A DNA stretch of 64,000 nucleotides from Heterocephalus glaber (GCF_000247695.1 NW_004624842.1:4804509-4868508), one strand, 5' to 3'. Counted from the stretch's first letter, positions 34,942 through 46,244 are shown. The notes: generated by a model not told the origin, from the letters alone. Numbers and translations are program-made.

Positions 34942-35874
34942 CACTCCCTTGTTCTTAGCCACACTAAAGCTACAACTTTCTTGCTGCTTCCATGGCCAGA
35001 TTAACTAGGATAGGGTTTACTACTTAGAACCTGGGAGCAATATGTAATTTGTATCTTCTAATTACTATTGGACCAGCATATTAAAAAACTCCACTTCCTA
35101 TACCTTTCTCTACTGGTTTCATTTTAGAGGAAAGGAACATCATTTTGGTTTTCTAATAAGATGGCCTACTGAAGCTGATGAGCAGACCAGCTTGTACAGC
35201 AATCTTGATACCTGGTGGATCTCTACTTAGTACTTCATGGTGGAGGTCCTGTCTTAAGAGCACTTTTTGTCTCAGAAAAGCAGTTCAGATGGAGATCCTC
35301 AAATTTATCAATGGCCCCTGCAAATTTCATCAATACAGGTACCAAATCCAGTCTTGTTGAGAAGACCTAGTTTTTTCTATGTACCCCTCTGTACAGACAG
35401 GCTTATAATTTGCCACTTACAAAAGCAGAGGCAAAAGTCAGTATGGCTCGTTTACATACAAGGCATTTCTGTAGGTGGGGAACACCATTTTACTCAAGAC
35501 TAATAGAAAAGTGCAAATGAAGGGCCAAAAATATTTTAATTATAAACAGTCTTACATCTTTTAAGGAAATTCAAATGAGGCAACTCCCTGAAGGAACTGT
35601 ATAAAAGCACTTGACTCCCTGTAATATTTGTAGTTTACCTGAGTATTTGAAATCACAGTCCAAGAAAACAAAGGTACTCCAATATAGTAATATACAATCC
35701 AGTGCTGCCATTTTTAGTTAATAACGAAAGCATATATACAATTTTATAATAAGCCTAAAAGAAAAACAAAAAAGGAGGGGGGGGCTGGAGATACCAACAA
35801 TACTAAGTATAAATAGTTAACTCTATAAAAGAGTTTAGGAGAATGAAGTTACATTCAAAACAAGGAGGGATAGA

Positions 35875-35911
35875 GGCATTGGTGGTATAGTGGTTAGCAT
35901 AGCTGCCTTCC
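35875..35911 (+). pseudogene. Retroposed 5' half of tRNA-Gly(TCC), tailless
   Basis: The sequence GCATTGGTGGTATAGTGGTT continues through AGCATAGCTGCCTTCC and matches the 5' half of nuclear tRNA-Gly(UCC) from its first base through the anticodon, where it stops. It is flanked by near-identical 16-bp copies (aaaacaaggagggata at 35857-35872 and aaaacatggagggata at 35912-35927), consistent with a target-site duplication. There is no A tail between the tRNA part and the second copy, and no 3' half, so it is not a functional tRNA gene. Confidence 0.75.
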
Positions 35912-36354
35912 AAAACATGGAGGGATAAAAAAATAGAGGCAAAGTTTAATTCCATGAGACATTCCTGATAATACTTCAGATTATTAACCAGATAAGAAGT
36001 GGCAGAAAGAGCTTGAGTGAAATAGTTCATTTAGGTTGAGACCTTAGTGGGCAGCTGAGTCATGTTTTATTAAAATTTCTGATGAACTGACATTGGTATG
36101 TCAATCTCTTGATGAAAAATCAGTACTGGATTTTAAATAGAGTTATTGTAAGTCTTGTGAAATTGGATTCTTCTGCATTTGATATATAAAAGACAGAGCG
36201 GGAATTCACTGTTATGAGCTGCTGGATCAGTTTTAAACCACTCCATGTGATGAAACAAGTGAGGTCCTCCCTCCTGACCCAGTCTGTGGAATGCTGCCTT
36301 CCCCAACACACCAAAAGAGCAGAAGAATAAGGCAATTGCTCATTTTACTTTGTT

Positions 36355-36360
36355 TTTATT
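36355..36360 (-). terminator. Likely distal ITCH polyadenylation signal
   Basis: The minus strand reads AATAAA here. About 40 nt downstream is a GT-rich stretch (TTTTGGTGTGTTGGGG near 36,301-36,316), as expected for a cleavage/polyadenylation site. Cleavage would fall near 36,335-36,340. Confidence 0.6.
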
Positions 36361-37706
36361 TCAACATAACATGCATTAAAAAATAATCAACAAGATTTAT
36401 TAGCATTTACAATGCTTACAAAGAAAAAGGACCTTAAAAGCAATTTAGTTCAGATTTTTAAAAAAGCTCTAATTAAACATTTACAATAAATCTATTTCCA
36501 AATGTTCAGTTTAGACAAAAATTTAATATAACATTTGTAGATATTTGTTTGTTGTCTATTTGTAGTTATTTTTTTTTATGTAACCTCTGATTCTTGGGAT
36601 ATCCAGCCCCCATTTTCCTAACACAGCAGGGAAGACATATACATGTGGCCACTTAAATTAAAGGAAGAAATGGAGTAGGGAGATCCTGGGCTGCAAAAAT
36701 ATATACAAGCATTTACCTTTTCCAGAACTAAATGTTTCTTCCATAAAAATATTAAATAGCCAAGCCCTATAGAACTAGGGCCAGGACTACTTCAAATATA
36801 ACTATTCTGTATTTTAAAAATATAGGGCAGAAAGCCTTTTGGGTAATATTTATACATTTTCACACAATATTTCTAGGTCCCTAAATGAATCATGAAGCAT
36901 TATATAGAACCAAAAAGCCTATTTGCTTACATTATCTCTTAATTTAATCTTATAAATCTCTAGCAAATATTATAGGTAACTGCATTTCATTATGAGAATT
37001 TGCCTCAATAGTATGTATTTATAGAAGGCTTAATCTTCACAGCCATATATTACCAAAGTTCAGACATACATAATGAATGGGTAGTTGGCAGACATTTGCT
37101 CTGTAAGACAAAGCAATAGCATTTTTTTTTACCCTACCAACAAAAAGGCAGAGAATCCCTATTTTAGAAACTAGGGCTTTTAGAGATCACACTACATTTC
37201 CTAGGGTACGTGGAATATAAAACAGTTGGGGAAATCTTAATCTCCCCTTTACACTGATAGTTTTTGGATGAGGCAACCCTTTTACTCACATTAAGTCTCT
37301 GCTTTATGATGGCAGTGTCAAAGAGTACAGATACACAAGTTAAGAAATGTTTTTGTTGTTCTAGGATGTAAATAGGAAGAGCAGGTGGTGATGTAAAAAT
37401 ATTTTCTTTCCATACAGAACAGGGATCTGCTACTTGCTGTGTATACTTGGCCTAATGCTACTTGTTCATGCTATACTACTGAAACATGCCAAAGTCCCTG
37501 TTACATGGGTTATAAGGCTGTCCTCAGGGTTTGGCTATGATAGGGACTCAGCTGGCTTAGGCCTCATCTCACTACCCATAAAGTCAAATCTATGATAGCA
37601 GCCATCTTGACAATCTATAGGCCAAGTTAAATAAATTAACTACAAAGAAGGCCAAAGTGCATTAATGAGTTACTAAAGGAGCAGTCTTTTAAAAAACTAG
37701 TTATGG

Positions 37707-37793
37707 GGCCAGGGATTTAGCTCAGTGGTTTCGCTGCCTGCTGTGCAAGTGCAAGGACCCGAGTTCGATCCCCGGTACCAAAAAAAAAACAAA
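37707..37793 (+). mobile_element. ID SINE in the ITCH 3' UTR
   Basis: The perfect duplication aaaaaactagttatgg lies at 37691-37706 and 37794-37809. The insertion is antisense to ITCH, so a full-length UTR would carry its complement. Confidence 0.92.
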
Positions 37794-38537
37794 AAAAAAC
37801 TAGTTATGGAGAAATAAAGAAAACCTGCTAAAATTTTTAAGGTAAAAAGAATATTGCAGATGAGGAATATCAATTCAATTCAGGACAATGTAAAAGACTA
37901 CTCCAACATGTGTCAGAGAAATAGTAAATCTGAAGATTTTAATTTATACCCAGAATACATTTCTGTGGTTACTAGATATTATCTTCCCTTCTTTTTAGCT
38001 AGTACCACACCTCTCATTTCCAAATGAAAATGTGATTTCAGAAGCTGTTTCACTGACCTCTATTTGATCTAGGAAACAGTCTAGTTACAACTCAAAGTCC
38101 TTAGCAATAATTAAATACAATTGAAGTTGTTAGATTGTGATAAAATTATAAGGTTTCAGTTTACATATAGGAGCATACAAAAGTTAGCAATAATAGTCTT
38201 AGATAAATTCAGTTAAATTAACTCCAATTAACTTTTTAAAAACAGTGAATAACCACAGTGTTAACATTGTTGCAGTATTTGCAAGGCAATTAAAACAAAT
38301 TTCCAAATGAAGAGAGGTATGAAGTCATTTGCCAGCTGGAACCTACTTTTCCCTGAATTCAAAGACAAAACTACTTTGTAAAGATGTAAGTCTTGCATCA
38401 CTTCCAGGAATAACATCAGAATGATGCATGTATTCATGCTCCAGGAAGGAAAACAACAGTCAGGCCAGACTGAAATGAGAGGGAGAGCACAAGCTAGAAG
38501 TCTGCTCATGTGCCCAGAACCTGGGCTAAGCTTGCGC

Positions 38538-38543
38538 TTTTAT
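38538..38543 (-). terminator. Possible proximal ITCH polyadenylation signal
   Basis: AATAAA on the minus strand about 420 nt after the ITCH stop. I see no strong GT-rich element downstream, so use is uncertain. Confidence 0.3.
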
Positions 38544-38962
38544 TAAATACCTCTTAGCAAGAGGCTTAATAGGAAGATCCTGTATATTGCCGTTACTGAG
38601 AGATTTCCCTGTATATTTGCAGAATTTCTGAAAGAAAAAAGCCTACTTCCAAGTAAGACTTTTGACACACATACAAAATGATTAAGGAAATAATCTAGTG
38701 GAATAAAACAATGCAGATTTCATTGCAGTGTTAAATCTCATATTAAGGAAGGATCTGACTAGTTGTTTGTAGATCTGTTTCTGTAAATGAGTAGAAATCC
38801 AAAATCGCTGGGAGATAAATTTCAATGGTAACATTAATTTACTTACACTTAGATAACTCTAAACTGTCACAGCCCAATTTTACAATATGTGCAACAGGCA
38901 GAGAAGGAAAAAGACAAATACTGCAAATAAGTTCTTATCCATTGGTGGTGCAGTCTTAGAAG

Positions 38963-39310
<348 letters not shown>

Positions 39311-39339
39311 TGCTGGTCCTCCTATGCTTCCCCATTAGT

Positions 39340-39625
39340 GGTCAGCAAACTTATAGTAAAGGATCAGACAGTATCTTAGGCCTTGCAGGCCACATGGCCT
39401 CTTATCAAAAGGTTTTAAGTATAGCATGTTATAAATAAATCATTTTCTCTTCTAGTATTATATTCCTTCTGTAGTTCTGCTCTAAGATGTGAATTTTTAA
39501 AGGGCATCTTCTAATTTGGGTCCATATCAATGTCATTTCTATATGGTAACAGATGGGATTTCTATATGGGCCCTAAAGTCATGGCCCTCTGCTATATTTG
39601 TAGGACAAGGGCTAGGCAAATGTTT
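39340..39625. mobile_element. Ancient hAT-type relic
   Basis: AGTGGTCAGCAAACTTATAG followed by TTAGGCCTTGCAGGCCACAT resembles the mammalian hAT relics that read 'ggccagatagtaaatattttaggc'. Both ends are degraded. Confidence 0.4.
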
Positions 39626-40154
39626 GATTACATAGAAAAAAATGCTATCCATGAAGGGAAAATACATTTACAATTATAACTTTTATTACTTCTTGCGAAT
39701 GAAAACATGGAATATGACAAAGTAGTGAGGCCATTTTTTCACGTATGACTGACATACAACACAGCAAAGTCTGTTGCAAGTTTGAAAACAAAGCAGGGGA
39801 AATCAAAACATATACTGTATTTCCCCAAATATAAGACTTAATGGGAAAATAAGCCCTAGCATGATTTTTCAGGATGCTAGTAATACAACCGCAAAACAAG
39901 CAAAAACAAGCCCCAGTTACGATCATCAGCCAGGTGGAATCATTTAGTATGTCCACTGCAGCACGTGACAGACATACTGAATAATAAAGCAATATTAATA
40001 TATAATTAAATATAAATAAATATTATTGACATTAATACTTAAATGATAATATAAATTTTAATTATTTGTAAATACCCAAGTGGGCACCTTTGGATGAGAG
40101 ATAAAAGCCTGTGTAAACAGATGACCAACTGGAGTACAGACACAGTATACAAGT

Positions 40155-40290
40155 AACATGCATCCCTGTAATCGCAGCACTCAGGAAGCTCAGGCAGGAG
40201 GATCACCGAGAGTTTGAGGCCAGCCTGGGCTACATAGTGAGCTCAAGGCCAGCCTAAACTACACAGTGAGACCGTCTCAAAGAAAATCAA
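40155..40290 (+). mobile_element. B1 SINE
   Basis: Two internal units; tail merges with an (AAACC)n stretch at about 40,288-40,320. Confidence 0.8.
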
Positions 40291-40868
40291 AACCAAACCA
40301 AACCAAAACCAAACCAAACCACCACAAATAACTTGCACACTTGATAACACACACGCACACTTGATAACAGATGTGGATATGTCCAATATGAATCTTCATA
40401 ATTCAATACATAGTGTGTTATAATGGATGTATTTAATTCACTCATGTGAAATAAAAAAGTGTTTTCTGAATTTTGGTGTCTGCAATTGTTCACTGCTTTT
40501 GTGTGGACCATCATTCATTTTTTTTTTTTCATCATTCTTAACTGTCATCATTTTCGTAGGCACTACTGTCTTGTAAGTCTTCAATTAACAATTTAATGGA
40601 ATCTTTGTGAAGCCCAATTCGCAAGAGGTTGTGATTTGGGTGAAGAATTCATGAGATAAAATCACTGACAGCTGTATTGTGAATGTACTACGAGCAGGGA
40701 ACATGGATAATAAGTGCTCATTTAAGGATAACTCTTGCTGGACATGAGAGATTAGGCCAATGGTTCCACAGGAAATGGGGTCACAAGAAACTCAGGCAGC
40801 AATTCAAGGTCTGGAGAGTTAGGATGATGTTCTAGAAGATGATGAATAAATGTAGATTTCAAAGTTCT

Positions 40869-40956
40869 TCTTTTTTTTTTGGTACCAGGGATCAAACTCA
40901 GTTCGTTGCACTTGCGAGTCAGGTGGCAGAACCACTGAGCTAAATCCCCAGCCCTA
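40869..40956 (-). mobile_element. ID SINE
   Basis: Poly(T), ggtaccagggatcaaactc to ccccagccc; aataaatgtag on both sides. Confidence 0.88.
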
Positions 40957-41149
40957 ATAAATGTAGAGATTTCTATACATGAATAAATGTAGATTGTTGT
41001 ACATGAAAAAAATAAGGCATCCCCTGAAAATAAGCCCTACTGCATTTTTTAGAGCAAAAATTAATATAAGACCCAGTATCATTTAAACACTTGAGTGGAA
41101 AGACATCTGGTGTTTATTGATCAGAAGATTTCATTTTATTTTTATTTTT

Positions 41150-41298
41150 AATTTTTTTTTTTAAGACAGGGTTTCACCATGTAGTTCAGGCTGGACTTGA
41201 AATCACTATGTAGCCCAGGCTGACCTAAAACTTGGGGTGATCCTCCTGCCTCAGCCTCTTGAGTGCTGGGACTACAAGCATGTACCACCCCACCTGGC
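41150..41298 (-). mobile_element. B1 SINE
   Basis: Complete minus-strand copy ending ccccacctggc. Confidence 0.85.
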
Positions 41299-41479
41299 AA
41301 AACTTCATATTATTAGGATGACAATATACTCCTAATTGATCTAGTGACTCGAGGCAATCCATTATCAAAATCCTAGCTGAAATCTTTGCAGGAATGGACA
41401 AATTCATATGGAAATCCAAGGGGTCCCCAATAGCTTGAAAAAGCTGGAGGACATATAATTCCTAATTTCAAAACTTTCT

Positions 41480-41557
41480 TTTTGGTACCGGAGATTGAAC
41501 TCAGGCCCTTGCGCTTGTGCAGCAGGTGGCGAAACCACTGAGCTAAATCCCCAGCCC
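41480..41557 (-). mobile_element. ID SINE in L1
   Basis: Flanks tcaaaactttct and tcaaaaccttct; GCAGCAGGTGG subtype. Confidence 0.88.
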
Positions 41558-41999
41558 TCAAAACCTTCTAAAAAGCTTCAGTAGTCAAGGTAATAAGATA
41601 ATGCCATTAGGACAGACACAGAGATCAATATGGTAGAATCGAGAATACATAAATTAACCAATATATTTACAGCCAACTGATTTACAACAAGGATGCCAAG
41701 ATCATTCAATGGAAAGAATAGTCCATTCAGTAAGTGATGCTGAGACAAGTGGATTATTTGAGAAAAAGATCAAGTCAGATCCCATACCTCATACCATACA
41801 CAAAAATAAGTCTCACAATGCATTACAGACCTAAATGTTAAGAGCTAAAACTACAATCTTAAGAAACCATAAATCTTTGTGAACTGTGGTTAAATAACAA
41901 GCTTCCTGGATATGATACCAAATACACAACCAACAAAAGAAACAAGAGAAGCTGAATTTAATCAGATACAACTTTTCTACTTCAAAAGATACCATCAAG

Positions 42000-42085
42000 C
42001 CGGGGATTTACCTCAGTGGTTCTCTGCCTACCTTGCAAGTGCAAGGTCCCAAGTTCAATCCCTGGTACCAAAAAACAAAAACAAA
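42000..42085 (+). mobile_element. ID SINE in L1
   Basis: The perfect duplication aaagataccatcaag lies at 41985-41999 and 42086-42100. Confidence 0.92.
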
Positions 42086-42407
42086 AAAGATACCATCAAG
42101 AAAGTTAAAAGACAATTCATAAAATGGTAGAAAGTTTTTGCAAATCATATATCTGATAAGGGACTGGTATTCAGAATATATGAAAAAAACTCTGACTCAA
42201 CAATTAAAAAAAAAAGTACTGCAGGGATGTGAATAGATATTTGTACATCTATGTTTACAGAATTATCCAAAATAGCCAAAAGGTGGAAATAACCCAAGTA
42301 TACATTGACAGATGAATGAACAGGCAAAATGTGGTATATATCCATATATACTGATGGAATATTATCCAGCCTTAAAAAGGAAAACTCTTGAACAAAAAGA
42401 ATACAGT

Positions 42408-42495
42408 AGGAGGCATTACAATACCTGACTGTACAACACTTGCCTAGCAATCACAAGGTCCTGGTCTGGATCCCAGCAACACAAAACAAAACACT
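42408..42495 (+). mobile_element. Old ID SINE
   Basis: ACACTTGCCTAGCAATCACA to GATCCCAGCAACAC. Confidence 0.6.
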
Positions 42496-43640
42496 ACGAA
42501 GTAAGTGACAGTGACCAAAACTGCATAGTATTGGCATAAAAAAAGATGCACAGATCAGTGGAACAGAACAGAGAACCTAGAAATAAGCCCATGTATTTAC
42601 AGTGAGGTGATTTTCAACAAAGGCAGCAAGAATATACTTTGGAAAAATACAGTCCTTTCAATAAGTGGTGCTAGAAAAACTGGGTATCTTTATACAGAAG
42701 AAAGAAACTAGATCTCTATCACTTACCATAAAAAACAAAACAAAACAAAAGATGTAAGAATGGATCAAAGACTTAAATGTAAGACCTGAAACTGTGAAAC
42801 TACTAGAAGAAATACAGGGGAAACACTTTTGGACATTGTCCCATGCAAAGATTTTTTAGATATGATCACAAAAGGACAGGCAATAAAAACAAAATTACTG
42901 AGATAATATCAAATTTAAAAATTTCTATACAAGCAAAGGAAAAAAGAATCACCAGTGTGAAGATATAACCCATAGAATAGTGAAAAATATCTACAAACCT
43001 ATTCATCAGAAAAGGGATTAATTTCTAGAATACATAGGATCTCAAAACAACTCCAGAGCAAAAACCTCCACATGATCTCATTTAAAAAATGAGGGAATGA
43101 TCAGAATAGACATTTATCAAAAGAAGATACACAAACGACTAACAAGAATATGGAAACTTCTTTTTTTTGGTACTGGGGATCGAACTCAAGTCCTTGCACT
43201 TACGCAGCAGGCAGCGAAACCACTGAGCTAAATCCCCAGCCCAAGGTGTCTTATCAATAGATGAGTGGCTAAAGGAAATGTGAAATAAATATAAATATGA
43301 ATAAAATTGTCATTTGCAGCAATGGATAGAACTGGAAGATGTGTTAAGTGAAATAAGCCAGGCAGAGCAAAACAAATACATCATGTACTCATTAATAAAC
43401 GGAAGCAAAAAAGTTATCTCAAAGAAGTAGAGAATATAACAGTGGTAAGGGTGAGGTGGTGATCAAACAAGAGATAAAGTTGAATGAGAGTAATAACTTC
43501 TAATGTTCTATAGCACAGTAGGATAACTATGGTTGACATCTGATTACAAGAGGTGATGGAAAGATGCGGTGTTTTTAAAAACTTACTACAGTAAAAAAAA
43601 AAAAAAACTTAACTACAGTAAGACATACTGCCAAGAATAA
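42496..43640 (+). mobile_element. Second LINE-1 3' fragment (old)
   Basis: A second plus-strand L1 segment covers an overlapping part of the element (AGATCAGTGGAACAGAAC, later AGTGAAATAAGCCAGGC). It is therefore a separate copy or a rearranged piece of the preceding fragment. It carries a minus-strand ID at 43160-43243. Confidence 0.6.
43160..43243 (-). mobile_element. ID SINE
   Basis: ggtactggggatcgaactc to ccccagccc, inside an L1 relic. Confidence 0.88.
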
Positions 43641-43895
43641 TGGGGTGTTTTCATGGGGGAGGGATTATTTTGAGGTGGGTTAATAGCAATGTGTCTTTTA
43701 CTGTAATAAATTCTCTTTAACAAGTACCATGATTTTTGATTTCCCTTTACTGATCAAACATTTATGGCAATAAAGAAAAAAAGGAATATTTAGCAAGGTC
43801 AGTATGTGAATACTAGATATATGTCCAACAAAACAAAATTTTAAAATTGCTGATGTTAGGTTGAATCCCAACATATTCATATTGTATTTCAGGTT

Positions 43896-43935
43896 AAGAC
43901 TGGTGAGCTTAAAAAAAAAAAAGACTGGTGAGCTT
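43896..43935. repeat. 15-bp direct repeat flanking only A10
   Basis: aagactggtgagctt at 43896-43910 and 43921-43935 brackets ten A residues and nothing else. This looks like a target-site duplication around an extremely truncated retroposon tail. Confidence 0.75.
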
Positions 43936-43991
43936 TTAGTTTGGTATATTTTTGGAAATGTGCTTAATCTACATTTAAAATAAGAAAATAT

Positions 43992-44083
43992 GGGCCAGGG
44001 ATTTAGCTCAGTGGTGCTGCACCTGCCTCAAAAACACAAGGTCCTGAGTTCAGTCCCCAGTACCACAAAAAAAAGAAAAAATT
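43992..44083 (+). mobile_element. ID SINE
   Basis: GGCCAGGGATTTAGCTCAGT to CCCCAGTACC with an A/G tail. Confidence 0.88.
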
Positions 44084-44300
44084 TCTGGTCACCATGTTAG
44101 AAAGTAGGTACTTACTCCAAATTTCTTTTCCTACCTTTCTGATAAAAATATAAAGTTTCTAAATCCCACATTTAAAAAATTTCAGGGATAGGCAATGGAA
44201 TTGATTGCAAATGGGGGTAGGGATCATTTTGGGGTGAAAGAAATATTCTAAAACTGGATTGTGGTGATGGCTACACTAGTCTGTAAAATTTAAGTATCAG

Positions 44301-44390
44301 GGGCTAGGGATTTAGCTCAGTGGTTGCGCTGCCTGCCTTGCAAGTGCAAGGACCCGAGTTCAATCCCTGGTACCAAAAAAAAAAAAAGAC
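44301..44390 (+). mobile_element. ID SINE (left unit of a tandem pair)
   Basis: Ends CCCTGGTACC-A13-GACTT and is followed at once by a second ID. Confidence 0.85.
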
Positions 44391-44457
44391 TTGGGCTGGG
44401 GATGCAGCCCAGTGAGAAGGTCCTGCGTTCAATCCTCAGTACAAAAAAAAAAAAAAG
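44391..44457 (+). mobile_element. ID SINE (right unit, short)
   Basis: GGGCTGGGGATGCAGCCCAG lacks part of the middle and has its own A14 tail. Confidence 0.75.
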
Positions 44458-44707
44458 GATTAAATGACTTAATTTCTCCTTTTGGCTTATTTGTTTTTAA
44501 AATGGCAACACACATTCATTTATTCAAGAAGTACACAAGTGTCTATCACATATGAGGTATGTGGTGCTTATGAGGGGGAAAAGGCCCCTTGAAGGTCTAG
44601 TTTCCAGAGGCTCAAAACCAACATCAGCTCAGGGACCGCATGAATGAGTCGTAACGTTTACTCTCCATTTTCATGTGAGATTCTACTAAGGGGCAAGGCA
44701 AAAAAAT

Positions 44708-44742
44708 AAGCTCATTAAAAAAAAAAAAAAGCTCATTAAAAG
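44708..44742. repeat. Direct repeat aagctcattaaaa flanking poly(A)
   Basis: The 13-mer at 44708-44720 recurs at 44729-44741, joined by an A run. This is a second tail-only insertion-like structure within 1 kb of the previous one. Confidence 0.65.
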
Positions 44743-45250
44743 CAGAAACACACATTGTTTATTTTCTACACTTAAAGTAACTTCTCATGTTTCTCAGTAG
44801 GTGCTTAGGTTGTACCTGCTAAAGAACACAGGTTTCGACCTTTACATTCGGCTTTGCCAGGATCCAGACCCCCACCTTTGCTGCTGGCAGATGACTCTGC
44901 TGAAGAAGCCGACAGGCCCCTGGCTCCCACGCCGGGGACTGTTCTGTGGGCTCTGGGTCCTAGGTCTAGGACAAGCCCCACTCAGGCAGGCCTGCTGGGA
45001 AAAGCCTGCCCTGGCCTCTCCTGACAGTAGGTGGGCTATTACTGTTCCAGTCCACTGTGAAGCCCACTTTGGCTTGAGAAATCAGTCATGAACAATTTGC
45101 AGCAGGATTCTGTTTCCCAGCTAGGCCAAACTACACTTATGTACAAGAAGCCAAAAATCTGTTTTCTTCAACTTCTGTAAAATGTCACACTAATTCATAA
45201 TAGACTCAATAAAATAATCATTCTGTTAAAAATAAGTGAAAACAACATTT

Positions 45251-45335
45251 TGGGGTCTGGAGTGTAGGTCAGTGTTTGAGGCACTTGCCTAGCATGCATA
45301 GGGGCTCAATCCCCAACACTGCAGAAAGCAGAAGA
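45251..45335 (+). mobile_element. Old ID SINE
   Basis: GGTCTGGAGTGTAGGTCAGT to CCCCAACACTGC. Confidence 0.6.
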
Positions 45336-45344
45336 AATAGGCAA

Positions 45345-45480
45345 AGAAAACAGCCAGGCACAGCCACATATGCCTGTAATCCCAGCCCTCGGAGTCTGAG
45401 GCAGGAGGTTCTGGAATTTGAGGCCAGCCTGGGCTAATAGTGCAGGACCGTGTCCCTCCCAACATCCCAAAAAACCCTCC
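45345..45480 (+). mobile_element. B1 SINE
   Basis: GCCAGGCACAGCCACATATG to AGGCCAGCCTGGGCTAATAG, C-rich degraded end. Confidence 0.75.
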
Positions 45481-45595
45481 AAAACAAAAGTAACTTTGGG
45501 GTTGGCATTCTGATCAAGGGCCATTAGGATTAGGCAAGTTTCAGTGCTAAACTCACACCATCATTTATGTTCCCTTTTCTTTTTTTTTTTTTTTT

Positions 45596-45695
45596 NNNNN
45601 NNNNNNNNNNNNNNNNNNNNNNNNNNNNNNNNNNNNNNNNNNNNNNNNNNNNNNNNNNNNNNNNNNNNNNNNNNNNNNNNNNNNNNNNNNNNNNN
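45596..45695. other. Assembly gap (100 N)
   Basis: A run of exactly 100 N, the usual placeholder for a gap of unknown size. It lies in the large ITCH intron before the last exon. The left side is a poly(T) run (probable tail of a minus-strand SINE) and the right side is the 3' part of a plus-strand ID, so a repeat-induced assembly break is likely. Confidence 0.95.
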
Positions 45696-45763
45696 CCTGC
45701 CTTGCAAGTGCAAGGACCCGAGTTCAATCCCTGGTACCAAAAAAAAAAAAAAAGACTTTGGGC
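45696..45763 (+). mobile_element. ID SINE, 3' part after the gap
   Basis: Begins mid-element at CCTGCCTTGCAAGTGCAAGG; its tail and gactt junction match the copy at 44,333-44,390. Confidence 0.85.
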
Positions 45764-45848
45764 TGGGGATTTAGCTCAGTGGTTTCACTGCCTGCTGTGC
45801 AAGCGCAAGGACCTGAGTTCGATCCCCAGTACCAAAAACAAAAACAAA
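45764..45848 (+). mobile_element. ID SINE (right unit of a pair)
   Basis: GGCTGGGGATTTAGCTCAGT, GCTGTGCAAG subtype, followed by (TA)n. Confidence 0.88.
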
Positions 45849-45849
45849 A

Positions 45850-45972
45850 ATATATATATATATATCAACTGGATGTGCTGGCAAAAATTAAAACAGGAAA
45901 AGGGGGAGGGGGAGACATAGAAATATAGCTTAGTATCACAAGCACGCCCATACACACACACACACACACACA
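45850..45972. repeat. (TA)n and (CA)n microsatellites
   Basis: A TA run at 45,850-45,865 and a CA run at about 45,953-45,972 sit downstream of an ID tail near the assembly gap. Confidence 0.85.
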
Positions 45973-46110
45973 AAATTATATCTCAATAAAGCTGTTAAAT
46001 ACATTCAATAACACTGGGGAAAAGTATTTCATTTGTATCTTACATGTTTTAAATTGCTGCAGGATGAATGGGGAAAGGGCTATTTTTTCTAGTCTTTCTC
46101 ATTTTGCTTA

Positions 46111-46227
<117 letters not shown>

Positions 46228-46244
46228 TCAAATTATGCTCTCCA

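Larger units (their letters stand above)
33421..36334. other. ITCH-DYNLRB1 intergenic interval
   Basis: About 3 kb between the DYNLRB1 promoter and the ITCH poly(A) site. It contains a 22-bp tandem duplication, two ID sequences, a B1 and the tRNA-Gly half. A 101-codon plus-strand open frame at 33450-33755 could reflect divergent promoter transcription but has no family support. Confidence 0.5.
36335..38962 (-). other. ITCH: ITCH 3' UTR
   Basis: A+T-rich and mostly unique sequence follows the stop codon, interrupted by one ID SINE at 37707-37793. The proposed end is set by the poly(A) signal at 36355-36360. A proximal AATAAA (tttatt on the plus strand at 38538-38543) lies about 420 nt after the stop and could give a short UTR isoform. 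Confidence 0.6.
39815..41085 (-). mobile_element. DNA transposon relic (pogo/Tc1-mariner-like, tentative)
   Basis: The left end TACTGTATTTCCCCAAATAT and the right part AATTAATATAAGACCCAG, each with an AAAATAAGCCCTA block, bracket about 1.2 kb that also contains a B1, a minus-strand B1-free core and an ID. The minus strand just before 40,539 reads IEDLQDSSAYENDDS then stop, an acidic tail like that of pogo-type transposases. Frames upstream are broken. Confidence 0.45.
41299..42400 (+). mobile_element. LINE-1 ORF2-end/3' fragment (old)
   Basis: Plus-strand L1-type sequence, for example AAATCCTAGCTGAAATCTTTGC and the 3'-region wording AATATTATCCAGCCTTAAAAAGG, with all reading frames broken. 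Two IDs are inserted (41480-41557 minus, 42000-42085 plus). It is antisense to ITCH. Confidence 0.65.
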
